This document shows positions 1-9,487 of a stretch of DNA of 64,000 nt, in pieces. Source of the DNA: Porticoccus sp. W117. Lineage in GTDB: Bacteria; Pseudomonadota; Gammaproteobacteria; Pseudomonadales; Porticoccaceae. How positions within the stretch are numbered: the stretch's first letter is position 1; the number at the start of each line of letters is the position of its first letter. A program made the translations under genes and the position numbers. The stretch is from the NCBI RefSeq assembly GCF_030341905.1, contig NZ_JATAAF010000010.1:1-64000 (forward strand), given 5' to 3'. A model generated the notes under the pieces. It was not told the DNA's origin. It did not search any database and saw only the letters and a list, made by a program, of their open reading frames with translations.

Positions 1-2
1 AA

Positions 3-170
3 GAGATTTACAGGCGCCGGCAGGAGACAGTTGAACGCAGCTTCGCTGATGCTAAACAACTACACGGTTATCGATATGCTCGCTACACCAGGCTTAATAG
101 AGTGGCTGGTCAGTGTCTGATGGCTGCAACTGCCCAAAACATCAAGAAAATTGCTCAGATGGCGGCCTGA
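3..170 (+). CDS. IS1182-like transposase, C-terminal fragment (runs off left edge)
   Basis: The frame open from base 3 encodes about 55 residues and ends in TGA at 168-170. It contains ETVERSFADAKQLHG followed by a basic stretch and a NIKKIA tail, which resembles the conserved end of IS1182-type DDE transposases (the glutamate in VERSF would be the last catalytic acid). The rest lies outside the window, so completeness cannot be judged. A terminal inverted repeat for the element was not recognised in the 130 bases downstream. The next gene (accC) converges on it and has its own terminator in between. The family name is by motif recall only. Confidence 0.7.
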   Translation, partial: EIYRRRQETVERSFADAKQLHGYRYARYTRLNRVAGQCLMAATAQNIKKIAQMAA

Positions 171-302
171 GCCTCTATTGAGCCCTCTCTACACTCCAAA
201 CCCCTTGCTTAGCCTCTGTAAATGCCCCAGTACGGTGTTTGCGAGGCTCAACCTAGATTCGAGAAACTCTCCGGCTTTTGGGTTAGCAATGCCCAGAAAC
301 AA

Positions 303-367
303 CAAACCCCAGCAAAAATGCCGGGGTTTGTCAGCGATCTGAAAGCCGACCTGCGAAGGTCGGCTTT
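303..367 (-). terminator. Two tandem hairpins downstream of accC
   Basis: Two perfect stem-loops follow the accC stop. The nearer one (342-367) has 11-bp arms AAAGCCGACCT/AGGTCGGCTTT around a four-base loop. The farther one (303-330) has 8-bp arms CAAACCCC/GGGGTTTG. Both have A/T-rich outer ends, so each could act on either strand, ending accC on the minus strand and shielding it from the IS fragment. Confidence 0.75.
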
Positions 368-384
368 TAAGCAAGTTAGAAGCC

Positions 385-1725
385 TTACAGCCCCAACTTC
401 TTCTCCAGGTAGTGAATATTCACGCAGCCCTTGATGAATTCACCGTCATTAACCAGATCTTTCTGCAGGTCGATGTTGGTTTTAATGCCTTCAATAATCA
501 GTTCATCGAGAGCATTATTCATGCGCTTGAGGGCGTTTTCACGATCTTTGCCGTAGGTGATGACTTTGGCGATCATGGAGTCGTAGTGGGGCGGTACGCT
601 GTAGCCACTGTACAGGTGCGAATCCACGCGAATACCAAAGCCGCCCGGCGCATGGAAATTTGTGATCTTGCCGGGGCTGGGCATAAAGGTTTTGGCGTCT
701 TCCGCGTTAATGCGGCACTCGAAAGCGTGGCCACGGAAAATCACTTCGTCTTGTGTAAAGCTGAGTTTTTCGCCACTGGCGATACGCAGCTGCTCCTTGA
801 TGATGTCCACGCCGGTGATCATTTCCGATACCGGGTGCTCCACCTGCACACGAGTGTTCATCTCGATAAAGTAGAAACGCTCGTTCTCGTAGAGGAACTC
901 GAAGGTGCCAGCGCCTTTGTAGCCAATGTCGATACAGGCCTGGGTGCAGGCGTCGTACACTTCCTGGCGCACAGCGTCGGGAATGCCCGGTGCCGGAGCT
1001 TCTTCCAGAACCTTTTGGTGACGGCGTTGCAGCGAGCAATCGCGGTCGCCCAAATGGATGGCGCCGCCTTGGCCGTCTGCCAGCACCTGCACTTCCACGT
1101 GGCGTGGGGTGGTGAGGAATTTCTCCATATACACCGTATCGTCGCCAAAGGCGGTGCGGGCTTCTGACTTGGTGATCTGGATGGCGTTGATCAGATGGGC
1201 CTCGGTGTGCACGGTGCGCATGCCGCGGCCACCACCGCCAGCGGCGGCTTTGATGATTACCGGGTAGCCGATCCTTTGGGCGATTTCCAGGTTGCGCTCG
1301 TTGTCTTCACTCAGTGGCCCGTCGGAGCCGGGCACTGTTGGTACGCCGGCTGCCTTCATCGCCTCAATGGCAGCAACCTTGTCGCCCATGGTGCGAATTA
1401 CATCGGCGCTGGGGCCAATAAAGGTAAAGCCGCTGTTCTCCACCTGCTCGGCAAAGTCGGCGTTTTCCGCCAGGAAGCCGTAGCCGGGATGCACCGCCAC
1501 AGAATCGGTAACTTCCATGGCGCTGATGATACGCGGCACATTCAGGTAGCTTTCCGTGGAGGGGTTGGGGCCGATGCAGACCGATTCGTCTGCCAGGCGC
1601 ACGTGTTTCAATTCGGCGTCTGCCTTGGAGTGCACGGCAACGGTTTTAATGCCCAGCTCTTTACAAGCGCGCAGGATGCGCAGGGCAATTTCGCCACGGT
1701 TGGCGATCAGCACTTTTTCCAGCAT
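385..1725 (-). CDS. accC: Acetyl-CoA carboxylase, biotin carboxylase subunit
   Basis: AccC carboxylates the biotin carried by AccB using ATP and bicarbonate, the first half-reaction of malonyl-CoA synthesis in the cytoplasm. The 446-residue protein is close to the usual AccC length. It starts [20 protein letters not shown] (biotin-carboxylase N domain), carries the glycine-rich ATP-grasp loop [12 protein letters not shown] around residues 159-170, and has the [16 protein letters not shown] active-site segment near residue 290. It lies 32 bp downstream of accB on the same strand, in the common order aroQ-accB-accC, so the three are probably co-transcribed. Two hairpins follow its stop. Nothing looks abnormal. 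Confidence 0.98.
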   Translation of the reverse strand: MLEKVLIANRGEIALRILRACKELGIKTVAVHSKADAELKHVRLADESVCIGPNPSTESYLNVPRIISAMEVTDSVAVHPGYGFLAENADFAEQVENSGFTFIGPSADVIRTMGDKVAAIEAMKAAGVPTVPGSDGPLSEDNERNLEIAQRIGYPVIIKAAAGGGGRGMRTVHTEAHLINAIQITKSEARTAFGDDTVYMEKFLTTPRHVEVQVLADGQGGAIHLGDRDCSLQRRHQKVLEEAPAPGIPDAVRQEVYDACTQACIDIGYKGAGTFEFLYENERFYFIEMNTRVQVEHPVSEMITGVDIIKEQLRIASGEKLSFTQDEVIFRGHAFECRINAEDAKTFMPSPGKITNFHAPGGFGIRVDSHLYSGYSVPPHYDSMIAKVITYGKDRENALKRMNNALDELIIEGIKTNIDLQKDLVNDGEFIKGCVNIHYLEKKLGL

Positions 1726-1757
1726 GGTGTGTTCCCGCTGTTGTTGAGTGGCGTTGG

Positions 1758-2216
1758 TCAGACGATGGTGATCATCGGCTGGTCGAATTCTACCGGCTCG
1801 CCGTCTTCCACCAGGATGGCACCAATGGTGCCGGACTTGTCGGCTTCGATCTGGTTCATCATCTTCATGGCTTCAACAATGCAGATAACATCGCCAGCTT
1901 TCACGCTCTTGCCTACTTCGCAGAATGATGGAGCGCCAGGTGCCGGTGAACGATAGAAAGTGCCCACCATGGGTGACAGCACCGCGTGGCCTTCCGGTTC
2001 GGCGGCAGCAGGAGCTTCCGCTGCTGCGGCAGGTGCCGGAGCAGGGGCAGCGGGCGCTACCGGAGCGGCAGGTGCTACCGCAGCTACTGGTGCGGCGGCG
2101 ACAATCGGGCCGCCACGACTGATGCGGACAGACTCTTCGCCTTCGACAATTTCCAGCTCGCCGATATCGGATTCTTCGAGCAGTTCTATCAGTTTTTTAA
2201 TTTTTCGAATGTCCAT
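1758..2216 (-). CDS. accB: Acetyl-CoA carboxylase, biotin carboxyl carrier protein
   Basis: AccB carries the covalently bound biotin that moves carboxyl groups between AccC and the carboxyltransferase. The 152-residue protein has an N-terminal segment [20 protein letters not shown], a long Ala/Pro-rich linker at roughly residues 38-75, and a C-terminal biotinyl domain with the EAMKM motif around residue 116, whose lysine is the biotinylation site. The linker is encoded by GC-rich, repetitive codons. It sits between aroQ (30 bp upstream) and accC (32 bp downstream) on the minus strand. Length and architecture match the family. Confidence 0.98.
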   Translation of the reverse strand: MDIRKIKKLIELLEESDIGELEIVEGEESVRISRGGPIVAAAPVAAVAPAAPVAPAAPAPAPAAAAEAPAAAEPEGHAVLSPMVGTFYRSPAPGAPSFCEVGKSVKAGDVICIVEAMKMMNQIEADKSGTIGAILVEDGEPVEFDQPMITIV

Positions 2217-2245
2217 GATGGATCCCGTTGGTGTTGATAGGTGGT

Positions 2246-2689
2246 TTAGCTATCGCCGAGTTTGCTGAATGCAGCTTGTAGCGCCAGCTGGTAACTGTTG
2301 GCGCCAAAGCCGCAGACAACGCCATCGGCAATGTCCGAAAAATAGGAGTGCTGGCGGAAGGATTCCCGGCTGTGCACATTCGATAAGTGCACTTCAATAA
2401 AAGGAATGGCTACGGCCAGCAATGCATCCCGCAGTGCCACACTGGTGTGGGTAAACGCGGCGGGGTTAAAGAGAATATAGTTGACGCCTTCGTGGGCTGC
2501 GTCGTGAATGCGCTCAATCAGCTCATATTCGGCATTGCTTTGCAGGGCCAGCAGGTGGTGGCCATTGCTGCGGCATTGCTCGGTGAGTTGTTGATTGATG
2601 CTGTCCAGAGTGTCGGCACCATAAAGGTCGGGCTCGCGGCTACCCAGCAGATTCAGGTTGGGGCCATGCAGTACCAGGATGGTTGACAT
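2246..2689 (-). CDS. aroQ: 3-dehydroquinate dehydratase, type II
   Basis: This enzyme dehydrates 3-dehydroquinate to 3-dehydroshikimate in the shikimate pathway. The 147 residues match the short dodecameric type II family. The opening [19 protein letters not shown] contains the conserved HGPNLNLLG, a substrate-closing-loop arginine and the catalytic tyrosine. [17 protein letters not shown] holds the PAA(F/Y)THTS segment, and [14 protein letters not shown] contains the catalytic histidine region. It is the first gene of the minus-strand aroQ-accB-accC group, so the promoter should lie in the gap 2690-3116. Confidence 0.97.
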   Translation of the reverse strand: MSTILVLHGPNLNLLGSREPDLYGADTLDSINQQLTEQCRSNGHHLLALQSNAEYELIERIHDAAHEGVNYILFNPAAFTHTSVALRDALLAVAIPFIEVHLSNVHSRESFRQHSYFSDIADGVVCGFGANSYQLALQAAFSKLGDS

Positions 2690-3116
2690 AGTAAATTGCT
2701 CTGACGGTGGACGCGGGTTACAGAGTTTTATTACAGAGATGTTGCGAGAGTCTGCACGAAAATCGTGCGCAAGTCCAACTTTTTGGGTTTTTCTTTGGGT
2801 TTCGAAGACAATCGCTGCACGATAGCCTCAATATCTCCGAATTAGCACCCCTTGGGGGTTGGTTGGAAACCAGTTTTCTGGTGTTCTGCGCATTTTGCTG
2901 TCAGTTCAAGGCTGTTGTAAATGTTTTGGCCGAAGTTTCAATATTTTGCTGTTAAGTGTCAGGAAAAGTAACTTAAATGAAGCAAAGTTGCGTGCTTTAG
3001 GCTTTTTTGTGCCCGCCAGTGGATGGAAAGGGTGAAGTTGTTGGGATTGTTGGTAGGGTTTGGCGCAAATTTCCTGTTATAGTCCATGAAAAAGTACTGT
3101 TCAGGAAAATTTGGCA
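2690..3116. other. 427-bp intergenic region between divergent aroQ and the copper chaperone gene
   Basis: No convincing gene was found on either strand. It must hold the promoters of the aroQ-accBC group (minus) and the downstream plus-strand genes. Visible items are a 15-base inverted repeat GCACGA-AAA-TCGTGC at 2754-2768, of unknown meaning, and an extended -10-like TGTTATAGT at 3075-3083, about 34 bases before the copper chaperone ATG. There is no good -35 match for it. Confidence 0.4.
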
Positions 3117-3545
3117 ATGAAAGTAATTGTGGCCGTAGGGGGGATGCTGTTGGCTGTGCTGGCAGCGGCGCAAACATCGACTGTAGAAGTGACCGACGCC
3201 TATGTGCGCGCCATGCCGCCAGGACGTACAGTGACGGCGGGCTTTTTTGAAATAGCCAACCGCGGCGATCAGGATTGCCGTCTGGAGGCGGCGAAAACTG
3301 ATATCGCCGGTGCCACTGAGCTGCATACCCATATCCACGAAGATGGCAAAATGAAAATGCGCCAGGTGCCTGGTATCGATTTGCCAGCCGGCGAGCAGTT
3401 GTCGTTCAAGCCCGGCGGTTTGCATGTGATGCTGTTTCGTGTGCGCCCGTTAAAAGATGGTGAACCGGTGGAAATGGTGCTGGAATTCGCCGACTGCGAC
3501 CCCGTGGTGGTACAGGCTGAAGTGCGCAGCATAAAGCGCAAATAA
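3117..3545 (+). CDS. Periplasmic copper chaperone, PCu(A)C family
   Basis: PCu(A)C proteins bind Cu(I) in the periplasm and help assemble cytochrome oxidase copper sites. The 142-residue protein begins with a signal peptide (MKVIVAVGGMLLAVLAAAQ). The mature part shows VRAMPPGRTVTAGFF and the family's metal pattern: a histidine/methionine stretch ELHTHIHEDGKMKMRQV and a later GGLHVMLF, fitting the H(M)-x10-M-x21-H-x-M signature. The ATG at 3117 is preferred over an in-frame TTG six bases upstream because it follows AGGAAA at a good distance. It ends 10 bp before the DUF2333 gene, so the two may be co-transcribed. Confidence 0.88.
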   Translation: MKVIVAVGGMLLAVLAAAQTSTVEVTDAYVRAMPPGRTVTAGFFEIANRGDQDCRLEAAKTDIAGATELHTHIHEDGKMKMRQVPGIDLPAGEQLSFKPGGLHVMLFRVRPLKDGEPVEMVLEFADCDPVVVQAEVRSIKRK

Positions 3546-3555
3546 GGAGGCTCGG

Positions 3556-4599
3556 TTGTCTGGATTGAATGCAAAGGTGGCGGGTATCAAGGAACGCTTT
3601 GCAGAGTGGCGTGAAGACTACCTGGTGGAGCGCTCATTTATAAGGCACCTGTTGTGGTTCTTGCTGGGCCTGTTTGTGATTCTGTTGCTGGTGGGGTGGT
3701 TTTGGAGTCAGGAGCCGGAACCATTCGAGGTAAAACCATTCAATGATGTGCAAGGCTTCCAGCCAGTTGGGGCTGTAACCGCTTCCACTATGATTGCGGT
3801 TGCGGAAACACTGCTGGACAAGCCTGGCGGCTTCTTGAGTAATGACATCACCCCTCCGGGAATTTGGCTGGATAATATTCCGAGCTGGGAATATGGCGTA
3901 GTGATTCAGCTGCGCGATCTCAGCAAGGCGATGCAGCAGTCGTTCAGTCGCTCTCAGTCGCAGTCTGTGGATGATCCAGATTTGGTGCTGGCGGAGTCGC
4001 GCTTTAATTACGATCATACAAAGTGGATGTTCCCTGCCGCAGAGCGAAGTTATCGTGAGGGTATTGATTATGTCAGTGCCTATTTGCAGCGGCTTGCAGA
4101 TGACGACGAGCACAATGCGCAGTTTTATGCCCGTGCTGATAATCTCAGTTATTGGTTGCGTGCAGTGGAAACTCGACTTGGCAATTTGTCCCAGCGTCTA
4201 AGTGCCAGTGTAGGGCAGGCCCGCCTAAATACCGACCTGGCTGGAGATCCGGAAGCCCGTCAATCTACCCCTGCTCCAGACGAGTTGGTGGTGAAAACCC
4301 CCTGGCTGGAAATTGATAATGTGTTCTATGAGGCGCGAGGTTCAAGTTGGGCGCTTATGCACTTCCTGCGAGCGGTAGAAGTTGACTTTGCCGAAGTGCT
4401 GGAAAAGAAAAATGCCCGTGTCAGCCTGCAGCAAATTATTCGCGAGCTGGAAGGCGCCCAGCAAACCCTGTGGAGCCCCATGGTGCTTAACGGAGATGGC
4501 TTCGGCGTAATGGCCAATCACTCACTGGTTATGGCTTCCTATATAAGCCGCGCCAATGCGGCGCTGATTGATTTGCGTGCACTCCTCGATCAAGGGTAA
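3556..4599 (+). CDS. DUF2333 family membrane-anchored protein
   Basis: This 347-residue protein has one N-terminal membrane segment (roughly residues 30-50, LLWFLLGLFVILLLVGWFW) followed by a large presumably periplasmic part with conserved stretches such as PGGFLSNDITPPGIWLDN and DLSKAMQQSFSRSQSQS. These fit the DUF2333 family of uncharacterised gammaproteobacterial proteins. It starts at TTG 3556, which has a near-perfect Shine-Dalgarno AAGGAGG five bases upstream; no ATG fits as well. The stop codon lies in the first unit of a 15-bp tandem repeat. It sits between the copper chaperone and a c-di-GMP protein. Function unknown. Confidence 0.85.
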   Translation: MSGLNAKVAGIKERFAEWREDYLVERSFIRHLLWFLLGLFVILLLVGWFWSQEPEPFEVKPFNDVQGFQPVGAVTASTMIAVAETLLDKPGGFLSNDITPPGIWLDNIPSWEYGVVIQLRDLSKAMQQSFSRSQSQSVDDPDLVLAESRFNYDHTKWMFPAAERSYREGIDYVSAYLQRLADDDEHNAQFYARADNLSYWLRAVETRLGNLSQRLSASVGQARLNTDLAGDPEARQSTPAPDELVVKTPWLEIDNVFYEARGSSWALMHFLRAVEVDFAEVLEKKNARVSLQQIIRELEGAQQTLWSPMVLNGDGFGVMANHSLVMASYISRANAALIDLRALLDQG

Positions 4600-4630
4600 G
4601 TGGATCAAGGGTAAGTAAATCAAGGTTAAC
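4588..4630. repeat. Three tandem 15-bp units over the DUF2333 stop codon
   Basis: The unit GATCAAGGGTAAGTG occurs at 4588-4602, again with one change at 4603-4617, and a third decayed copy follows at 4618-4630. The DUF2333 stop TAA (4597-4599) lies in the first copy. Because the unit is a multiple of three, each copy also repeats the in-frame stop. Confidence 0.8.
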
Positions 4631-4655
4631 CAATACAACGACGGACTGAAATCAG

Positions 4656-7130
4656 GTGCAAGTGGACAGCGACAACAATCTCGGTGAATTGGCCCTGCAA
4701 GCGCTGGCCTGCCAGCCTTTGGGGGTGGTGGTGCTGGATCGCCGTCAGCGAGTGTTGCTGTGGAATCGCTGGATGGAGCAATGGAGCTGCATCGATGCGG
4801 AGCAGATTCTGCAGCGCGGCCTTAACGATCTGTTTCCAGAGCTGGTGGGCGGCGACCTGACAGCAGCGGTGGACTCTGTACTGAGCAGTGGCAGCCCAGT
4901 GTGCTGGACGCAAACGGTCGACCCGGAAAGGCTCGACGTCATCGAACACGCCATGACCCGTGGCGACCGGGAAATGCCCCTGCACCGGGTGCAGATCAGC
5001 GCCATTAGCCAAGGGCCAAATTCCCTGTGTCTGTTGCAGATTGATGAGGCGCCCTACGACCCCTTGTTTGTAAAAACCCGTAAACCCAGTGCTCTGGACG
5101 GTGAGGCGCCAGCCTATTTGGAAACCGACTGGCTGGGTGTGCTGACGGTGGATGCGGACGGTGTTATCCAGCAATCCAACGAAGCGGCCCGGGTGCTGTT
5201 TGGCTATCGGGAAGAACAGCTGCAAGATGCCCCGGTTCGTATCCTGTTTCCTGCCATCGACGAATTGCCGGAAGCGGACCTGAAAGGCTTTTTTGAAAAG
5301 CAAATGCGCCAGAGCAGTGACGGTCTATTGGAGGCTGCCACTGCAGACGGTCGCACCCTGCAGATGCAGGTACAGGTATTCCGTTCCGTGCAGCATCCCG
5401 GTCACTATGTGCTTTGCTGTGGCGACCTCTCCAACCTCAGCAGTGCCCAGGAAACCCTGTTCCGCCAGCGGGAATTGATCAGCATTATTTACGAGCAAGT
5501 GGCTGACGGTTTGATTCTGGTGGACGATCAGGGCTTGATCGAACACGTCAATCCGGTGGGGCTGGAATTACTGCACAGCAGCGAAACCAACTTGCTGCAC
5601 GGCAAGGTCAGCCATTGGCTAACCTTTGTGGATGAAAGCGGCGAGCCGCTTTCATGTCCCGCCAGTGAAGCCCTGCGTCGTGGCACTTTGGTGAGCCTGC
5701 CAGAGGGGGCGCAATTGCAGGCTCCAGATCATCCGCCGGTAAACGCCATGGCGTCGGCGATGCCGTTGCGCAACCGCAAAAACGACCTGGTGGGTGTGGT
5801 GGTGATCTTCCGTGCGGTGAGCGAATCCCGGCGCATGTCTAGCCGTCTGGCCTGGCAATCCATGCACGACCCGTTGACGCAACTGGCCAACCGCCGCCAG
5901 CTGATGGCGGATCTGGCGCAGTTAATCGAGCGCACCCAAAACAGCCTGGACACTCACACCCTGCTGTACATTGACCTCTACAATTTCTCAGTCATCAACG
6001 ACACTTGTGGCCACAACGCTGGCGATGAACTGCTGCGCCAGTTTGCCCGCCTGCTGAGCCGTCTCAGTGATAAAGAGGACACTGTTGCGCGCCTGGGTAA
6101 TGACGAATTTGCCCTGTTGCTTGCCAACCGTACCGTGGACGAGTGCCGGGAGTTGGCTGATCAATTGTTGTGGCAGATCAAAACCTTCAGCTTCCCTTGG
6201 GGTGAACGTCGCCTCAAGGTGGGTGCCAGCATCGGCGCCAAGGTGATCGACAGTAATACCAATTCCGCCATCGACGTACTGGTGGAGGCGGGCAGTGCCT
6301 GCACCGCCGCCAGGGAGGCCGGCCGCAATCGAATACATTTCCACTATCTGGCCAAAGACGTCACCCGTCGCCAGAGTGTGGCCGAGTGGATTCCGCGCAT
6401 CACCGAGGCACTGGAAGAAGACCGCTTTGTACTCTACGTGCAGCCCATTGTGCCTGCCGGCAAAGTGGAGCCCACTGCACGCCATTACGAAGTGTTGGTG
6501 CGTATGGTGGATCGCGAAGGCAAGCTGGTACCCCCTGGGGAATTTATCCCGGTGGCTGAGCACTACGGAATTATTGACGAGCTGGATCGCTGGACTTTTG
6601 AACGCACCATCAGCTACCTGCAGCGGCAGTTGGAAAACCACAAAGACTACACGCGGCGCTTTTCGGTAAACCTGTCTGGCAGCACCATCGGCGATGAAGA
6701 TTTTCGCGAATACGTACTGCGCCGCTTCCGGGAAACCGGTGTCGACCCACGCCATATTCAATTCGAAATTACCGAGACGGCGGCGGTGCGCAACTTTGAC
6801 CGCGCCATGGAATTTATTCGTGCCCTCAAAGCACAGGGCTGCTACTTCTCGCTGGACGATTTCGGCAGCGGGTTATCGTCTTTCGCTTACTTGAAGCAAC
6901 TACCGGTGGACTTCCTGAAAATCGATGGCAGCTTTATTCACAACATGGAATTTAACGACGTAGATTATTCCATGATCAGCACCATCAACCACCTGGGTCA
7001 TATCATGGGTATTCGCACCGTGGCAGAGTGTGTGGAAAACGACAACCAGCTGGCCATGTTGCGGGAGATTGGCATCGACTACGTGCAGGGGTATGCATTG
7101 TCGCAGCCCAAGCCGATGGATCAGTTGTAG
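4656..7130 (+). CDS. PAS-PAS-PAS-GGDEF-EAL c-di-GMP signalling protein
   Basis: The 824-residue protein has three N-terminal PAS-like regions (roughly residues 1-125, 155-265 and 270-395), a GGDEF domain (about 405-560) and an EAL domain (about 575-820), with no clear membrane segment. The GGDEF signature reads GNDEF and the upstream arginine of the inhibitory I-site is absent, so cyclase activity is uncertain. The EAL domain keeps EVLVRM (EVL in place of EAL), the DDFGSG motif and FLKIDGSFI, so phosphodiesterase activity is plausible. The start is GTG 4656; an in-frame GTG six bases later is an alternative. The gene is probably co-transcribed with DUF2333. The net effect on c-di-GMP cannot be read from sequence. 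Confidence 0.95.
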   Translation: MQVDSDNNLGELALQALACQPLGVVVLDRRQRVLLWNRWMEQWSCIDAEQILQRGLNDLFPELVGGDLTAAVDSVLSSGSPVCWTQTVDPERLDVIEHAMTRGDREMPLHRVQISAISQGPNSLCLLQIDEAPYDPLFVKTRKPSALDGEAPAYLETDWLGVLTVDADGVIQQSNEAARVLFGYREEQLQDAPVRILFPAIDELPEADLKGFFEKQMRQSSDGLLEAATADGRTLQMQVQVFRSVQHPGHYVLCCGDLSNLSSAQETLFRQRELISIIYEQVADGLILVDDQGLIEHVNPVGLELLHSSETNLLHGKVSHWLTFVDESGEPLSCPASEALRRGTLVSLPEGAQLQAPDHPPVNAMASAMPLRNRKNDLVGVVVIFRAVSESRRMSSRLAWQSMHDPLTQLANRRQLMADLAQLIERTQNSLDTHTLLYIDLYNFSVINDTCGHNAGDELLRQFARLLSRLSDKEDTVARLGNDEFALLLANRTVDECRELADQLLWQIKTFSFPWGERRLKVGASIGAKVIDSNTNSAIDVLVEAGSACTAAREAGRNRIHFHYLAKDVTRRQSVAEWIPRITEALEEDRFVLYVQPIVPAGKVEPTARHYEVLVRMVDREGKLVPPGEFIPVAEHYGIIDELDRWTFERTISYLQRQLENHKDYTRRFSVNLSGSTIGDEDFREYVLRRFRETGVDPRHIQFEITETAAVRNFDRAMEFIRALKAQGCYFSLDDFGSGLSSFAYLKQLPVDFLKIDGSFIHNMEFNDVDYSMISTINHLGHIMGIRTVAECVENDNQLAMLREIGIDYVQGYALSQPKPMDQL

Positions 7131-7148
7131 GGAGTCCAGTTTTCCCTC

Positions 7149-7166
7149 GTCACTGCGAGCGTAGCG
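7149..7166. repeat. Solo arm of the GTCATTGCGAG repeat family
   Basis: GTCACTGCGAGCGTAGCG matches the left arm of the complete inverted repeats at 15577-15660 and 31210-31292 with one base changed. No matching right arm follows within 100 bases, so this is a half-element between the GGDEF-EAL gene and the HExxH protease gene. Confidence 0.6.
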
Positions 7167-7245
7167 GCAAATCTTTGATTTGGGCAGCCTTTAGGCTGGG
7201 CGTGGCGTACAACCAATCTCGCAACTTTTATATCACAGGTGAAAA

Positions 7246-8208
7246 ATGAAAAAACATTTTGCAGTATGTATTTTCTTATTCGTTGTTAGCCAACTCACCT
7301 TTGCTGATATTCCCCTTTCTGAGAACACTGAACTGGTCTTCGCCAGCAAAAAACAAGCAGGCAAACTGCTGGCGCAAAAAGACGACTACACTCAGCGCCT
7401 CAGCCAATTCGACCTCACCGCAAAACTGCAGCGCAAATCTCCAGCCACCGTAAAACAGTTTCTCAGCTTTGCTCGCAAGCAAGGCATGAATTGGGAGAAA
7501 GAAGAAAAACAGCGCCTTGGGGAAATCTTTCAAAGCCTGCAGGCACCTCTGGCCCCTTACGTTGATCTGTTGCCAGAAAAGGTCTATCTGGTAAAAACTA
7601 CCGGCCGTGTTGAGTCCGGAGCGCTCTACACTCGCGGTAATAATATTTATATTCCCGCCCGCAATATGGCCATGGGCGACGACCAGCTCACCACCATCAT
7701 GTTGCACGAGCTGTTCCATATTATTACCCGTAATAACCCGGAATTACGCGACCGTCTGTACGCAGCTATTGGTTTTGTCAAAACCAGCGAGCTGGTGCTG
7801 CCGGAACCTTTGCGGAGCCGAAAAATCAGCAACCCGGATGTGCCTGTCCTCAGTCATCTGATAAAAGTGACAATAGAAGGAAAAGAACGTTGGGTAACGC
7901 CCATTATTTATTCAGGAACCGATTACGATCGCGCTATAAAGAGGGTGTTCTTCCAGTATTTAAAGTTGGCTGTATTGGTGTATGACTGGGATGGCTCTGG
8001 CGAGCCAAGTGCTGCTATGGAGAATGGAAAACCGTTACTGGTGCCATTGGGGCAAGTCGCGGGATTGTTTGAACAAATTGGCAGAAATGCCCAAACTGTT
8101 TTCCATCCAGAAGAAGTGCTGGCAGATAACTTTGCTCTGCTGGTGCGTGGGCATAGAGTAGCGAGTCCGGAGGTTTTGGATAAGATGAGAAAGGCTTTTG
8201 CAAGATAG
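7246..8208 (+). CDS. Predicted secreted HExxH zinc metallopeptidase
   Basis: The family of this 320-residue protein was not recognised. It begins with a clear signal peptide (MKKHFAVCIFLFVVSQLTFA), so it is exported. TTIMLHELFHIITRNN, near residue 150, is a zincin HExxH motif, and HPEEVLADNFALL, near residue 290, fits a gluzincin-type third ligand (glutamate in an E-x2-ADNF context). Catalytic activity is therefore likely but the substrate is unknown. The ATG at 7246 follows GGTGAAAA. The gene is more AT-rich than the housekeeping genes and marks the start of an AT-rich stretch running to about 12 kb. Confidence 0.75.
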   Translation: MKKHFAVCIFLFVVSQLTFADIPLSENTELVFASKKQAGKLLAQKDDYTQRLSQFDLTAKLQRKSPATVKQFLSFARKQGMNWEKEEKQRLGEIFQSLQAPLAPYVDLLPEKVYLVKTTGRVESGALYTRGNNIYIPARNMAMGDDQLTTIMLHELFHIITRNNPELRDRLYAAIGFVKTSELVLPEPLRSRKISNPDVPVLSHLIKVTIEGKERWVTPIIYSGTDYDRAIKRVFFQYLKLAVLVYDWDGSGEPSAAMENGKPLLVPLGQVAGLFEQIGRNAQTVFHPEEVLADNFALLVRGHRVASPEVLDKMRKAFAR

Positions 8209-8324
8209 GGTGTTCTTCTTTAAAGAAGGTGAGTGCTATTTAATAGTGTATTTTTTCTAACGGAAAATGAGAAAAAAGCGATCTAAAGCTGCCCGATAAA
8301 CGAACTGATGAGTAAAATTGAAGC

Positions 8325-9275
8325 ATGAATGCTACTATTGATACTTCTATTGCTGTCGTGTGCGGCGGCCCTTCCTCTGAGGCAGAAGTTTCTCGTTCTT
8401 CTGGCCGTTGCGTTGCTGAAGCTCTAAAGCAAACATATCCCAATGTTGTTCTTCTGGAGTTGGATAAACACCTGAGTGCAGCCCTTGCAGCAAACTCAGT
8501 TGATGTAGTGTTTCCTGCACTTCACGGCCCGCCTGGTGAAGACGGCACATTTCAAGGATTCTTGGAAACTCAAGGTTATCGGTATGTTGGTAGCGGCGTT
8601 CGGGCTAGTTCCTTTGCAATGGACAAGTCTGTTGCAAAGTGTATTTTCCGGCAGGCTGGAATTCCTGTGGCCCGGGATATCAATCTTGAACACTCACTGG
8701 ATTTAGATGCCGCCTGCCAGCATATTGAGAAAGTATTGGGAGATGACGTTGTTATCAAACCTTCAAGTGAAGGTTCTGCCGTTGGAGTTCGCTTTGCCAA
8801 CAGTGCCGAGGAAATCGAAAAACGGCTACAAGAGGCTTGCCTGCATAACGGGAGAGTCTTGGTTGAGGAAAGAATCATAGGCCGCGAGATTACTGTCGGT
8901 ATATTAGACACCGGTAAGATAGAGGTCTTTCCTGTAATCGAGGTGCGCACGCCGAAGGGTGCTTGGTATGACTACGAGCACAGATATACCGAAGGTGCGA
9001 GTGAGCACATTATTCCGGCTCCGCTTTCTCAAGCTCAGTACCAACGCACACAGGAAATTGCGGTACTTGCTCACAAGGCACTCGGATGTAGACATTTGTC
9101 ACGAGCAGATTTCGTGGTGCCTGAGCATGGTGAGCCCGTACTGCTGGAGGTCAATACCTTGCCTGGTATGACACCAACAAGCCTGTACCCAGATGGTGCA
9201 CGTGCAATTGGACTGAGCTTTGAAAGTTTGGTATCTAAACTGATAGAAGGAGCGCTAGAATATGATCATGGCTAA
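8325..9275 (+). CDS. ddl: D-alanine--D-alanine ligase
   Basis: Ddl joins two D-alanines for the peptidoglycan pentapeptide using ATP. The 316-residue protein starts with a family-typical N domain (VVCGGPSSEAEVSRSSGRCV) and has the substrate-loop segment VFPALHGPPGEDGTFQG, the ATP-grasp lysine region DDVVIKPSSEGSAVGV, and the C-terminal metal-binding EVNTLPGMTPTSLYP. It stands alone rather than in the mur/fts cluster, directly upstream of a class D beta-lactamase and a polysaccharide deacetylase in an AT-rich stretch. It could therefore be a second, acquired copy; the genome's main ddl is not in the window. Confidence 0.93.
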   Translation: MNATIDTSIAVVCGGPSSEAEVSRSSGRCVAEALKQTYPNVVLLELDKHLSAALAANSVDVVFPALHGPPGEDGTFQGFLETQGYRYVGSGVRASSFAMDKSVAKCIFRQAGIPVARDINLEHSLDLDAACQHIEKVLGDDVVIKPSSEGSAVGVRFANSAEEIEKRLQEACLHNGRVLVEERIIGREITVGILDTGKIEVFPVIEVRTPKGAWYDYEHRYTEGASEHIIPAPLSQAQYQRTQEIAVLAHKALGCRHLSRADFVVPEHGEPVLLEVNTLPGMTPTSLYPDGARAIGLSFESLVSKLIEGALEYDHG

Positions 9276-9487
9276 CAAATCTCTGCAACGGACAAATTAC
9301 TCGCTGACGACCTCAGTTTACCGCTGAGATTGACGTTGTATCCGAAAATAAGACTGCAAAAAAGTGGATTTCCGTTTTTGCTGATTTTAATCGTTAGAGC
9401 TCTTCCGTCTGAATGAGGGAGGTTTTTTCTAAATAGAACCTTGCCTCTATCGTGTCAGTAAAAGTTGTACATGCCAGTGGATGATTT

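Noticed and set aside
1195..1956. 253-codon open frame on the plus strand opposite accC/accB
   Set aside because: Antisense to two certain genes and spans their junction; composition-driven.
2707..2955. 82-codon open frame upstream of the copper chaperone
   Set aside because: No start signal, cysteine- and phenylalanine-rich random-looking sequence; treated as intergenic.
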